A DNA stretch of 59,287 nt, from NCBI GenBank assembly GCA_031267645.1, contig JAIRYW010000037.1:1-59287 (forward strand), read 5' to 3'. Positions 17,534 to 25,785 of this stretch are shown one piece after another. Within the stretch, counting starts at the first letter, position 1; each line of letters starts with the position of its first letter. Both the position numbers and the translations under genes were made by a program. Under the pieces are notes generated by a model that saw nothing but the letters and a program-made list of their open reading frames with translations, was not told where the DNA came from and searched no databases. This DNA is from Propionibacteriaceae bacterium (GTDB taxonomy: Bacteria; Actinomycetota; Actinomycetes; Propionibacteriales; Propionibacteriaceae).

Positions 17534-18703
17534 ATGACCTTCCAGGTGCGCACGCTCAACGCCATCTCCAAGACCGGCCTGAGCCGGCTGCCGTCCGATC
17601 TGTACGAGGTCGGCCCGGACGTCCCCACCCCCCAGGCCCTGCTCCTGCGCTCGGCCAACCTGCACGGGGCCGCCATCCCCAGCTCCGTCTTGGCGGTAGC
17701 CCGGGCCGGAGCCGGCACCAACAACATCCCCATCTCCGATTATTCGGCCCTGGGGACGCCGGTCTTCAACACCCCCGGCGCCAACGCCAACGCGGTCAAG
17801 GAATTGACCATCGCGGCCATCTTCTTGGCCGCCCGCAACATCGTCGACGCAGCCGCCTTCGCCCACCGGCTGGAGGGCGACGCCGCCGCCATGGACCAGG
17901 CCGTCGAGGCGGGCAAGAAACGTTACGTCGGTTTCGAGCTGCCGGGCCGTACCCTGGGCGTCATCGGCCTGGGGGCCATCGGCGTGGAGGTGGCCAACGC
18001 CGCCTCCGCCTTGGGCATGCGCGTGTTGGGCTACGACCCGGCCGTCACGGTCGACAACGCCTGGAAGCTGTCCAGCTTCGTCGAGCGCGTGACCGACCTG
18101 GGCCAGCTGTTGGCCCGGTCCGAGATCGTGACCTTGCACGTCCCCTTGGTCCCAGCCACCCGGGAACTGATCGGCCCGGAGCAATTGGCCTTGATGCGGT
18201 CGTCCTCCGTCTTGGTCAACTTCGCCCGCGGCCCGATCGTGCAGGAGGCCGCCGTGGTGGCGGCGCTGGAGAGCAAGCGCCTGCGCGGCTACGTCTGCGA
18301 TTTCCCCAGCCCGGCTTTGAACAAGCGTCCCGGCGCCGTCACCCTGCCCCATCTGGGGGCCTCCACCAACGAGGCCGAGGAGAATTGCGCCGTCATGGCG
18401 GTGGAGCAGCTGAGGGCCTACCTGGAGCACGGCGTCATCCGTAACTCGGTCAACTTCCCGGAAGCCGACCTGCCGCGCCGCGAAGGCACCCGCCGGCTGG
18501 CCATCGCCAACTCCAACGTGCCCAACATGGTCGGCCAGATGACCTCTCTGCTGGCCGAGGCCGAACTCAACATCGCCGACCTGTTGAACCGTTCCAAGGG
18601 CGATCTGGCCTACACCCTGATCGACATCGACGGCGACCTGCCGAGCAAACTTTTGAAACGGATCAAAGGCATCGCCGGCGTCCTGCGGGCCCGCCTGATC
18701 TGA
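17534..18703 (+). CDS. serA: D-3-phosphoglycerate dehydrogenase, short ACT-domain form
   Basis: 389-residue NAD-dependent dehydrogenase for the first step of serine synthesis. Rossmann motif GVIGLGAIGVEV (about residue 137), catalytic Arg in NFARGP, catalytic His in PHLGAST, and a C-terminal ACT domain (about residues 315-389) that probably binds serine. The segment where E. coli SerA keeps its catalytic Glu reads GYVCDFPSPAL, with no Glu; this looks like a subfamily feature rather than a mutation. ATG at 17534 with GGAG about 10 nt upstream, inside the serC stop region. Together with serC it forms a two-gene operon. Confidence 0.93.
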   Translation: MTFQVRTLNAISKTGLSRLPSDLYEVGPDVPTPQALLLRSANLHGAAIPSSVLAVARAGAGTNNIPISDYSALGTPVFNTPGANANAVKELTIAAIFLAARNIVDAAAFAHRLEGDAAAMDQAVEAGKKRYVGFELPGRTLGVIGLGAIGVEVANAASALGMRVLGYDPAVTVDNAWKLSSFVERVTDLGQLLARSEIVTLHVPLVPATRELIGPEQLALMRSSSVLVNFARGPIVQEAAVVAALESKRLRGYVCDFPSPALNKRPGAVTLPHLGASTNEAEENCAVMAVEQLRAYLEHGVIRNSVNFPEADLPRREGTRRLAIANSNVPNMVGQMTSLLAEAELNIADLLNRSKGDLAYTLIDIDGDLPSKLLKRIKGIAGVLRARLI

Positions 18704-18800
18704 GGTCGGTCGGGCTCGTCGCGCCCACCGGTCAGTCCCGAGCGCCGGCCCGGGCCGCGAGTCCGGCCTCGAACCGGGCCTGATCGACGCCGGGACCGGC

Positions 18801-19598
18801 TCAGGCCGATTCCACCTGGATGACGCGGGGACCGATCTGGCGCAGGCTGGCCATGGTCTCGCTCGGCAGATCGGCGTCGACGATGACGACGTCGAAGGCG
18901 CTGATGGGCGCCACCTCGTGCAGGGCGGTGCGAGTGAACTTGGTCGAGTCGGCGTACAGGACCCGGAAGCTGGCGCATTCGATCATGGCTCGTTTGACGT
19001 CGGCGGCGTTGTCGGTGGGGTGGAAGACCCGGCCGTTGATGATGGCGGTGGCGGACATGAAGACGGCGTCCGCCCGCATCGAGCGGATGGTCTTGAGCGT
19101 GGTCGAGCCCATGAAGGCGTCAGCCCAGACGATGAACTCGCCACCGGTCATCAACAGACGGATCTGAGGCTCGCCGGCCAGCTCTTTGAAGACCGGCAGA
19201 TAGTGCGTCACCACGGTCAGGGGGGACTTGCGAGGCAACATCTTTGCCAGCGGCAACCCGGTCGAGGAGTCGTCCAGGAACAGGGCCGAACCCGGTTCGA
19301 CCAGCTCCAAGGCGGCTTCCGCCAGCTTCTTCTTGACCACCATGGCCTGGGTCCGCCGATAGCGCGAGGAGGCCTCGTGCACATTCGACCCGGCGGCCGT
19401 GACCTGGCCCCGGGCCAGATGCAGCAGACCGGCCCGTTCCAGTTCGGACACGTCGCGATAGACCGTCATGGTCGAGACGCCCGTCACAGCGGCGATCTCA
19501 TCGACCGTCCGACTGCCCGACTCCGTCACGTAACGACAGATCTCCTCTTGGCGGGCGCGCTGCCCGGCGGCGCTACCCCGACCTCGTCTGACCACCAT
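18801..19598 (-). CDS. DeoR/GlpR-family transcriptional regulator
   Basis: 265-residue DeoR-family regulator. The N-terminal winged helix (about residues 15-65) contains TVDEIAAVTGVSTMTVYRDV and ERAGLLHLARGQV. The C-terminal sugar-phosphate-sensor domain has FLDDSSTG, VVTHYLPV, TGGEFI and a final IVDADLP. GGAGG lies before the ATG at 19598. It is transcribed divergently from a GpsA-like dehydrogenase and an FGGY kinase, so it very likely represses them until a phosphorylated substrate accumulates. It is convergent with serA at its other end. Confidence 0.93.
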   Translation of the reverse strand: MVVRRGRGSAAGQRARQEEICRYVTESGSRTVDEIAAVTGVSTMTVYRDVSELERAGLLHLARGQVTAAGSNVHEASSRYRRTQAMVVKKKLAEAALELVEPGSALFLDDSSTGLPLAKMLPRKSPLTVVTHYLPVFKELAGEPQIRLLMTGGEFIVWADAFMGSTTLKTIRSMRADAVFMSATAIINGRVFHPTDNAADVKRAMIECASFRVLYADSTKFTRTALHEVAPISAFDVVIVDADLPSETMASLRQIGPRVIQVESA

Positions 19599-19665
19599 AG
19601 TTCCAGACCTCCGTTCGCCCCCATATTGCCAGACCGGACGGCGGTGTTACGCCCGCGACCCGTTG

Positions 19666-19683
19666 GGTTGGCAAATTCCAACC
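19666..19683. promoter_or_regulatory. Candidate DeoR operator (inverted repeat)
   Basis: GGTTGG-CAAATT-CCAACC is a perfect 6-6-6 inverted repeat in the 187-bp divergent region between the DeoR gene and the dehydrogenase gene, placed to affect both promoters. Confidence 0.5.
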
Positions 19684-19723
19684 TAATTAACGCTATGGGT
19701 AGTTATCCCACCGTTTTTTGTGT

Positions 19724-19729
19724 TACAAT
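19724..19729 (+). promoter_or_regulatory. -10 element upstream of the GpsA-like gene
   Basis: TACAAT, close to the sigma-70 consensus, in an A/T-rich island. The -35 at the expected distance is poor, fitting a regulated promoter. The start would leave a leader of about 50 nt with AAGGAG at 19771. Confidence 0.45.
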
Positions 19730-19785
19730 CTCTAATATCGCCCGCCGCCGACGCCGCGGCTGATCCAACGAAGGAGTTCGCGAAC

Positions 19786-20850
19786 ATGCCCAGCAGTCCA
19801 CTCGGACCCACCACCGTGACTGTCTTAGGGGCCGGAGCCATGGGCTCGGCCATCACCACTCCGCTGGTCGACGCCGGCCACCGGGTCCGGCTCTGGGGCA
19901 CCCACCTGGACGACCACCTGATCGACGCCGTCCGAGCCGGACGGCCCCACCCCCGGACCGGTTGTGTCCTGCCCGAGTCGGTCCAGATCTTCCGTCACCC
20001 CGAATTGGCGGCCGCGCTGGCCGGAGCCCCGGTGGTGGTCGTGGCCGTCTCCTCGGTCGGCGTCTGGGACGTCGCCAGTTGGGCCGCCCCCCACCTGGAC
20101 CGAGCCGCCGCGGTCTGGCTGACTTCGAAGGGCTTCGCGCCAGACGACCAGGGCCTGATCCAATTGCTGCCCCAGACGGTCAGCCGGGCCTTGGCCCGAG
20201 GCGGCGCCCGGGATCTGCCGGTGGTGGCCGTGGGCGGTCCCTGCAAGGCCAACGAAGTGGCCGCCCGCCAGCCGACCGCTCCCCTCTTCGCCTTGCCCGA
20301 GGGGGCCCAGGCCTGGGCCGAGTCGGCCAGCACGGCGGCTTACCGGGTGGCCCACAGCGCCGACCGGGACGGGGTCGAGATCTGCGCCGCCCTCAAGAAC
20401 GTCTACGCCATCGCCTTGGGGATGGCCGACGGTCTGGGCGAGGTCGGACCGCAGCCCTGGCACGACCTCAAATCAGCCATCTTCGTCCAGAGCCTGGTCG
20501 AACTGCGCTGTCTGCTCCAAGCCGAGGGCTGCGACCCTTGGACCGCCCTCGGCTTGGCCGGAGCGGGCGACCTCGAAGTGACCGGCTTGTCCGGACGCAA
20601 CAAAGTCTTCGGCTCCCGGCTGGGTCGGGGCCAATCGGTCGAACAGGCCCTGGACCAGATGGCCGCCTTGGAGCAGACGGTCGAGGGCGTCCCGGCCGTC
20701 CGCCTGGCCCGGACCTGGATCGAGCAACGCCAGCCCGCTCTGGTCGGCCGTCTGCCCCTGCTGGAGGCCATCGCCGCCGTCGTCCACGACGGCGCCGCGA
20801 TCGAGCGCGTCATCGCCGCCGCCCTGCCCGCCACCCTAGTCGCGGCCTGA
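19786..20850 (+). CDS. NAD(P)-dependent glycerol-3-phosphate dehydrogenase-like protein (GpsA family)
   Basis: 354-residue GpsA-family dehydrogenase. Dinucleotide site LGAGAMGSAI at residue 11, the catalytic-lysine segment ALKNVYAIALGM, and the C-terminal GAGDLEVTGLSGRNKVFG. The usual GPSFA(K/R)E motif is replaced by GPCKANEV. ATG at 19786 is chosen because AAGGAG lies 9 nt upstream; a longer frame starts in the promoter region. It is paired with an FGGY kinase 11 nt downstream and a divergent DeoR regulator. It may therefore oxidise a polyol phosphate made by that kinase rather than supply phospholipid glycerol-3-phosphate. If no other gpsA exists in the genome, it would be the biosynthetic enzyme. 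Confidence 0.88.
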   Translation: MPSSPLGPTTVTVLGAGAMGSAITTPLVDAGHRVRLWGTHLDDHLIDAVRAGRPHPRTGCVLPESVQIFRHPELAAALAGAPVVVVAVSSVGVWDVASWAAPHLDRAAAVWLTSKGFAPDDQGLIQLLPQTVSRALARGGARDLPVVAVGGPCKANEVAARQPTAPLFALPEGAQAWAESASTAAYRVAHSADRDGVEICAALKNVYAIALGMADGLGEVGPQPWHDLKSAIFVQSLVELRCLLQAEGCDPWTALGLAGAGDLEVTGLSGRNKVFGSRLGRGQSVEQALDQMAALEQTVEGVPAVRLARTWIEQRQPALVGRLPLLEAIAAVVHDGAAIERVIAAALPATLVAA

Positions 20851-20861
20851 GGGATCCGGTC

Positions 20862-22382
20862 ATGCGAGCGCCTATCATCTTGGCTCTGGACTCCTCCACC
20901 ACTTCGACCAAAGCCATCGCCTTCGACAGCTTCGGCCACGCCGTGGTCGAAGCCCGCCGCGACTACCCCCGCTCCACTCCCCAACCCGGTTGGCAAGAGC
21001 AGGACGCGACCGACTGGTGGCGGGCGGCCAGCCAGTCCATTCAAGAGGTGACCAGCGTCCTAGCCGAGCAGGGACGCCCCATCCTGGCCCTGGCCATCAC
21101 CCATCAGCGCGAGACTTTCGTGTTGCTGGACGAGCAGGACCAGCCCTTGCGGCCGGCCGTGCTCTGGCTCGACACCCGGGCCAGCCAACAGATCGAACGG
21201 GTCGGCTCCGACTTCATCCACGCCTTGTCCGGCAAGCCGCCCTCCACCACGCCCAGCTTCTACAAGCTGATCTGGTTGGCCGAACACGAGCCGGACCAGC
21301 TCAAAGCGGCCCGCCGGGTGGTCGAGGTCCACGCCTATCTGGTGCATCGGCTGACCGGCGTCTGGCGCACCAGCTGGGCCACCGCCGATCCCATGGCGCT
21401 GCTCGACATGCGCCAGTTCGAATACGCCGACGCCCTGCTGGCCTCAGCCGGACTGAGCCGTCGCCAGATGGTCGACCTGGTGGCGCCGGGCCAGATCATC
21501 GCTCCGGTCAGCGACGCCATGGCCGAGCAGCTCGGCCTGCCCCGCGGCTTGCCCGTGGTGGCCGGGGCCGGCGACGGCCAGTCGGCCGGGCTGGGAGCCA
21601 ACGTGACCGGGGCCGACCGGGCCTACCTCAGCCTGGGCACCTCGATGACGATGGGCGTCCACTCCGACGACTACCTCTACTCACGCGCCTTCCGGACCCT
21701 GTCCAGCCCGATCGCCGGCGGTTACACCCTGGAGGCCCTGCTCTCCTCCGGCGCCCTCTGCATCGCTTGGTTCCGCGACCGGTTGTCGGGACTGGACCCG
21801 GCCGACGGCCCGATCGAACCCCGCTTGGAGGCGCTGGCGGCCCAGGTGCCGGCCGGGGCCCGCGGCCTGCGTTTCCTGCCCTATCTGACCAGCGCCGAGA
21901 CCCCCTTCTGGGACGCCGACGCCCGCGGCGTCTGGGCCGGGCTGTCGGACAGCCACGGCCTGCCGGAACTGTACCGAGCGGTTCTGGAGGGCCTGGCCTT
22001 GGAGGAACGTTTGACTCTGAAACGGATGGAGAAGGCCACCGGCGTCAAAGTGGCCCGCCTGTCGGTCATGGGCGGAGCCTCGCGCTCCGAGCTCTTCACC
22101 CAGATCATCGCCGACGTCTTACAGCGTCCGGTCGACGTCTGCGCCGAGACCGAGACGACCTGTCTGGGCGCGGCCATCCTGGGGGCGGCCGCCGTCGGAG
22201 CCGAAGGCGAGCACGACGTCCGCGCCACGGCCGCCCGCATGAGCCAGGTGGCCCGCACGGTCTATCCCGACCCGGCCACCAAGTCGATCTACAAATTGGC
22301 CGCCCGGGCCCACCAGCAGCTCTATCCGGCCCTTCGTGCCACCTTCCCCTTGATGGCCGCGTTGGGTCGCGGCGAAGTCTGA
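20862..22382 (+). CDS. FGGY-family carbohydrate kinase
   Basis: 506-residue kinase of the FGGY family (glycerol/xylulo/gluconokinase-like). ATP-phosphate motif ALDSSTTSTKAIAFD at the N-terminus, the segment ITHQRETFVLL and LWLDTRAS, the catalytic-base region GAGDGQSAGLGANV, and the C-terminal FGGY signature area RLSVMGGASRSELFTQI. Which sugar or polyol it phosphorylates cannot be read from sequence. It overlaps functionally with the upstream dehydrogenase (11-nt gap) and the DeoR regulator, suggesting a small catabolic module: uptake elsewhere, phosphorylation here, then oxidation. Confidence 0.92.
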   Translation: MRAPIILALDSSTTSTKAIAFDSFGHAVVEARRDYPRSTPQPGWQEQDATDWWRAASQSIQEVTSVLAEQGRPILALAITHQRETFVLLDEQDQPLRPAVLWLDTRASQQIERVGSDFIHALSGKPPSTTPSFYKLIWLAEHEPDQLKAARRVVEVHAYLVHRLTGVWRTSWATADPMALLDMRQFEYADALLASAGLSRRQMVDLVAPGQIIAPVSDAMAEQLGLPRGLPVVAGAGDGQSAGLGANVTGADRAYLSLGTSMTMGVHSDDYLYSRAFRTLSSPIAGGYTLEALLSSGALCIAWFRDRLSGLDPADGPIEPRLEALAAQVPAGARGLRFLPYLTSAETPFWDADARGVWAGLSDSHGLPELYRAVLEGLALEERLTLKRMEKATGVKVARLSVMGGASRSELFTQIIADVLQRPVDVCAETETTCLGAAILGAAAVGAEGEHDVRATAARMSQVARTVYPDPATKSIYKLAARAHQQLYPALRATFPLMAALGRGEV

Positions 22383-22396
22383 TCTGGGCCGGACAT

Positions 22397-22402
22397 TAGA
22401 CT
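22397..22402 (+). promoter_or_regulatory. -10 element for leaderless sdaA transcript
   Basis: TAGACT then 7 nt then the sdaA GTG, with no Shine-Dalgarno sequence. It implies that sdaA has its own start independent of the kinase operon, 27 nt after the kinase stop. Confidence 0.4.
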
Positions 22403-22409
22403 GTCCGGC

Positions 22410-23831
22410 GTGAGCGCCAGCGTCTTCCAGGTCTTCACCGTCGGCGTCGGTCCGTCCAGTTCGCACACCGTCGGACCGATGCGGGCGGCCAACCGCCTGG
22501 TCGCCGAGCTGGCCGGGGCGGAGATGGCTCCGGCCGACTCGAAGGCGGCGGACGCGGCCATCCCTTTGTGCCAAGTCACCGGCTTGACCGTCGAATTGTT
22601 CGGCTCGCTGGGCGCGACCGGGCGCGGCCACGGCTCGGACCGGGCCGTATTGACTGGTTTGAGCGGGGCCCAGGCCGAGACGGTCGACCCCGACGCCATC
22701 GATCCGCTGTTGGCCGACCTGCGCGCCAACCACCGGATCCGCCTGTCCGCCGGCCCGTCCGGCCCCAGCCAAGTGGTCGCTTTCGACCCGGAGCGCGACC
22801 TCGTCTTCCGGCCCGACCAACGCCTGGCCTACCATCCCAACGCCTTACGTTTCCAGGTCGAGTCCGCCGGCCGTCGGATCGCCCGGACCTACTACTCCAT
22901 CGGTGGCGGCCTGGTGGTGGCCGACGACGGCTCCGGCCGAGCGGTCCCACCCCCGGTTGAACGGGTCGATCTGCCGTATGACTTCGCCACCGGGGCCGAG
23001 TTGCTGGCCCGCTGCGCCGACTCCGGCCTCGACATCGCCGAATTGACCCTGCGCAATGAGATGGCCCGGGGCCGCGACCGCCGGCAGGTCCGAGCCGGCC
23101 TGCTCGAGCTGTGGTCGGTCATGTGCGAGTGCATCGCCCTGGGCTGCCGGACCGAGGGCGTCCTGCCGGGCGGCTTGGGCGTGCGCCGCCGGGCTCCCCG
23201 GATGGCCCGCCAGCTCAAACACCAAGGCCCGGACGCCTTCGCCGGCTTGGACTGGGTCAGCCTGTGGGCTCTGGCCGTCAACGAGCAGAACGCGGCCGGC
23301 GGCCGGGTGGTGACGGCGCCGACCAACGGCTCAGCCGGCATCGTGCCGGCCGTCCTGCGCTACGCCACCCGTTTCCTGCCCGGGGCCGACGACGACACCG
23401 TGGTCGACTTCCTGCTGGCGGCCGGAGCCATCGGCGCGGTCTACCAGGGCACGGCCTCCATCTCCGGGGCCGAGGTCGGTTGCCAGGGCGAGATCGGGGT
23501 GGCCAGTTCGATGGCCGCCGCCGGCCTCTGCCAGGTCCTGGGCGGCTCCCCGGCCCAAGTCGCCAACGCGGCCGAGATCGGCCTCGAGCACCACCTCGGC
23601 TTGACCTGCGACCCGGTGGCCGGCTTGGTCCAGGTGCCTTGTATCGAACGCAACGCGGTCGGCGCCGGCACCGCCATCACGGCCGCCCGCTTGGCTCTAG
23701 CCGGCGACGGTCACCACTTGGTGTCGCTGGACCAGGTCATCGCCACCATGATGGCGACCGGGGCCGACATGAGCACCAAGTACAAGGAGACCAGTCGCGG
23801 CGGACTGGCCCTGTCCATCGTGGCCTGCTGA
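22410..23831 (+). CDS. sdaA: L-serine dehydratase, single-chain iron-sulfur type
   Basis: 473-residue enzyme deaminating L-serine to pyruvate with a [4Fe-4S] cluster. N-terminal beta domain starts [17 protein letters not shown]; the catalytic domain has [12 protein letters not shown] and the three cluster cysteines in [15 protein letters not shown] and VPCIERN, all present. Length is standard for the fused alpha/beta form. GTG start at 22410, probably leaderless. It degrades the amino acid that serC-serA, only 4 kb away, help to make. Confidence 0.96.
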   Translation: MSASVFQVFTVGVGPSSSHTVGPMRAANRLVAELAGAEMAPADSKAADAAIPLCQVTGLTVELFGSLGATGRGHGSDRAVLTGLSGAQAETVDPDAIDPLLADLRANHRIRLSAGPSGPSQVVAFDPERDLVFRPDQRLAYHPNALRFQVESAGRRIARTYYSIGGGLVVADDGSGRAVPPPVERVDLPYDFATGAELLARCADSGLDIAELTLRNEMARGRDRRQVRAGLLELWSVMCECIALGCRTEGVLPGGLGVRRRAPRMARQLKHQGPDAFAGLDWVSLWALAVNEQNAAGGRVVTAPTNGSAGIVPAVLRYATRFLPGADDDTVVDFLLAAGAIGAVYQGTASISGAEVGCQGEIGVASSMAAAGLCQVLGGSPAQVANAAEIGLEHHLGLTCDPVAGLVQVPCIERNAVGAGTAITAARLALAGDGHHLVSLDQVIATMMATGADMSTKYKETSRGGLALSIVAC

Positions 23832-23985
23832 GCCGACCGAGGCCGGCGCCAAGGCCGGCTGAGCCGGCTCCCGGCCGCTGTTCCCACCGACTGGGAGCGA
23901 CCCCGGCCGACGAGAACTCGACGCCGATCCGGTTCGGTCCACCGTCCAGACGGCCGCCCACCGTCCGCCGGCTTTCGACTCCCGC

Positions 23986-24999
23986 TCAGCCGATCGGCGG
24001 CCCGGGCGGTTGGGGCGGCCCGGCCGTCGGCGGCCCGGCCGGTTGGGATGGCCAAGACGTCGGCGACGCCGGCGGTTGGGGCGGCCCGGCCGGCGGGGGC
24101 GACCAAGGCGGAGCGGCTTGAGTGGTCGGATCGGACCAAGGACCGGTCTGACCCGGACCGGCTTGGCCGGGAGCGACTGGCCCCGGGCCGGCCGGACTGG
24201 TCTGGCCGGACGGCGGAAGCGCCACTGGAGCGCTCGACCCGGCGGCCGGGACGGCCCCTTGGGCCCGGGACGAGCGCCAGATCAGGGCCGCCGTCACCAC
24301 CGCCACGGTGGTGAAGAGCCAGGTCAGCCAAAAACCGATACCGCGGCCGGTCGAGACGAAATCGCTGTAAGCGTCCAACCCGGATCCCGCCCAGCCGAAC
24401 ATGGAGATGAGGACCAGCAGCCAGGCCAAGACCAACGCCACCAAGCCGATGGCGCGCGCTTGCGCCACCGCCGCCTGGGTCAGGCTGATCGACTTGCCGA
24501 ACAATGTCCGAACCGATACGGCGACGCCGCCGACCAGGGTCAACAAGGCGCCTACCCAACCGCTGCCGCCACCCCAAGCCGAGGCGGTCATGGTCTGGTT
24601 GAAGCCCAGAAAGGACACACTGACGGTGTAGTAGGGCAGGAAGGAGGACAACAGAGCCAGCAGACCGGCCCCCAACGGGATCAGATGGATCAACTCTCGG
24701 TTGGGACCAGCCTGTCCGACCTTGTCGGTGGCTTGGTCCAGCGCCTTCTTGAAGGTTTGGCCGGCGCCGGCCAAACCGGAGGTCCGGGACGGGCCGGGTG
24801 GGCTGGCGCCAGGCTGGGGGGCAGCCGGGGGCTGGATCGGGCCGGACGGCCCCCCGGCCGACGGGGCGGCCGGGCCGGAGTACGGCTGCGCCGGCCGTCC
24901 CCAAGGCGACTGCGACTGGTCCGGGGGCTGAGAGGAGGGTCCGGGACCCGGCTGGTCGAACGGCTGGAACGGCCCTGGGGCCTGAGGGGGGATTGTCAT
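23986..24999 (-). CDS. Proline-rich membrane protein of unknown function, four membrane spans
   Basis: 337-residue protein. The N-terminal 80 residues and the C-terminal 90 residues are rich in Pro, Gly, Gln and Ser and probably disordered. Between them lie four hydrophobic spans: [55 protein letters not shown] and [19 protein letters not shown]. No enzyme motif is visible. Starting at ATG 24999 gives the usual MTIPPQ opening; the frame extends further but without a ribosome site. It is convergent with sdaA (154 bp between, containing only GC-rich inverted repeats). Similar Pro-rich tails occur on many actinobacterial membrane proteins, and no function is proposed. Confidence 0.75.
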   Translation of the reverse strand: MTIPPQAPGPFQPFDQPGPGPSSQPPDQSQSPWGRPAQPYSGPAAPSAGGPSGPIQPPAAPQPGASPPGPSRTSGLAGAGQTFKKALDQATDKVGQAGPNRELIHLIPLGAGLLALLSSFLPYYTVSVSFLGFNQTMTASAWGGGSGWVGALLTLVGGVAVSVRTLFGKSISLTQAAVAQARAIGLVALVLAWLLVLISMFGWAGSGLDAYSDFVSTGRGIGFWLTWLFTTVAVVTAALIWRSSRAQGAVPAAGSSAPVALPPSGQTSPAGPGPVAPGQAGPGQTGPWSDPTTQAAPPWSPPPAGPPQPPASPTSWPSQPAGPPTAGPPQPPGPPIG

Positions 25000-25210
25000 G
25001 GTGAAGGCCTCGCCTGGTTCTCTCGTGGACGCCCAACCGCCTCGGTTGGCAGACCCCCCAAGGCTAACATCTGCCGCGGCTGGACGACGCCGTCGCCCGG
25101 CGCCGTTCCCGGGCCGGACGACCGGCCGGAAGCCGACGCCGCCCAAAGGGCCGTCGAGCCCGCCGCACCGACGACGGACCAGGGCCGGGGCGGCCCAGCC
25201 CATCACACAG

Positions 25211-25283
25211 TGGGCGCAACAGGACTTGAACCCGTGACCTATTCCTTGTAAGGGAATCGCTCTACCAACTGAGCTATGCGCCC
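25211..25283 (-). tRNA. tRNA-Val (anticodon UAC)
   Basis: 73 nt folding into a standard cloverleaf: acceptor GGGCGCA/TGCGCCC, D-arm GCTC/GAGC, anticodon stem ATTCC/GGAAT with loop CTTACAA (anticodon TAC), and T-loop GTTCAAG. The CCA end is not encoded. It lies 17 nt beyond the DUF3052 stop, between it and the membrane-protein gene. Confidence 0.95.
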
Positions 25284-25300
25284 CGTCGACCGCCGGCGGC

Positions 25301-25729
25301 CTACCGCCGTGGTCCCTTGGGCCGGACCAGCTTGTGGGCCGCCCAGTCCTTCGACACGGTGGCGGTCGAAGTCAAAGACAGACCGGCCGCCAGCGCGCCC
25401 TCGGCCACGTCGGCTTGGGGGACGTGGCCGGCCCGGCCGATCTTGGGAGTCAGCAGCCAGATCAAACCGCTGCCGGTCAGGTCGGTCAAGGCGTCGACCA
25501 AGGCGTCGATCAAATCGCCGTCGTCCAGCCGCCACCACTGCAGCACGACGTCGACGGCGTGGTCCGACTCCTCCACCAGGTCCGAGTCGATCACATCCAT
25601 GATGGCGTCGCGCAGGGTCTGGTCGACATCGTCGTCCCAACCCAGCTCTTCGACCATCAGGCCCTTACAAAATCCGAGTTGGTCGATGCCGGACTTGGCC
25701 GATCCGGCGTCGGGCCCTGCGGCGGTCAC
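25301..25729 (-). CDS. DUF3052 family protein
   Basis: 142-residue acidic protein of the DUF3052 family, conserved in actinobacteria and of unknown function. Recognisable parts: LGFCKGLMVEELGWDDDVD near the N-terminus and IWLLTPKIGR in the C-terminal half. GTG at 25729 is preferred over the GTG at 25735 because AGGAG ends 5 nt before it. Linkage to aceE, which is 56 bp upstream on the same strand, is common in actinobacteria. Confidence 0.88.
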   Translation of the reverse strand: MTAAGPDAGSAKSGIDQLGFCKGLMVEELGWDDDVDQTLRDAIMDVIDSDLVEESDHAVDVVLQWWRLDDGDLIDALVDALTDLTGSGLIWLLTPKIGRAGHVPQADVAEGALAAGLSLTSTATVSKDWAAHKLVRPKGPRR

Positions 25730-25785
25730 AATCACTCCTCTTCCACTAGGTCAGCTTTGCACCAGCGTAGAGGATGGCGCCACAT

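Noticed and set aside
17534-18703. Inactivated SerA because the E. coli-type catalytic Glu is missing
   Set aside because: Arg and His catalytic motifs, the Rossmann motif and the ACT domain are intact, and the GYVCDF segment looks like a subfamily variant.
23832-23985. Intrinsic terminator between sdaA and the membrane protein gene
   Set aside because: GCCGGC repeats could pair, but such repeats are common by chance at this GC content and no U-tract or A/T-rich context supports it.
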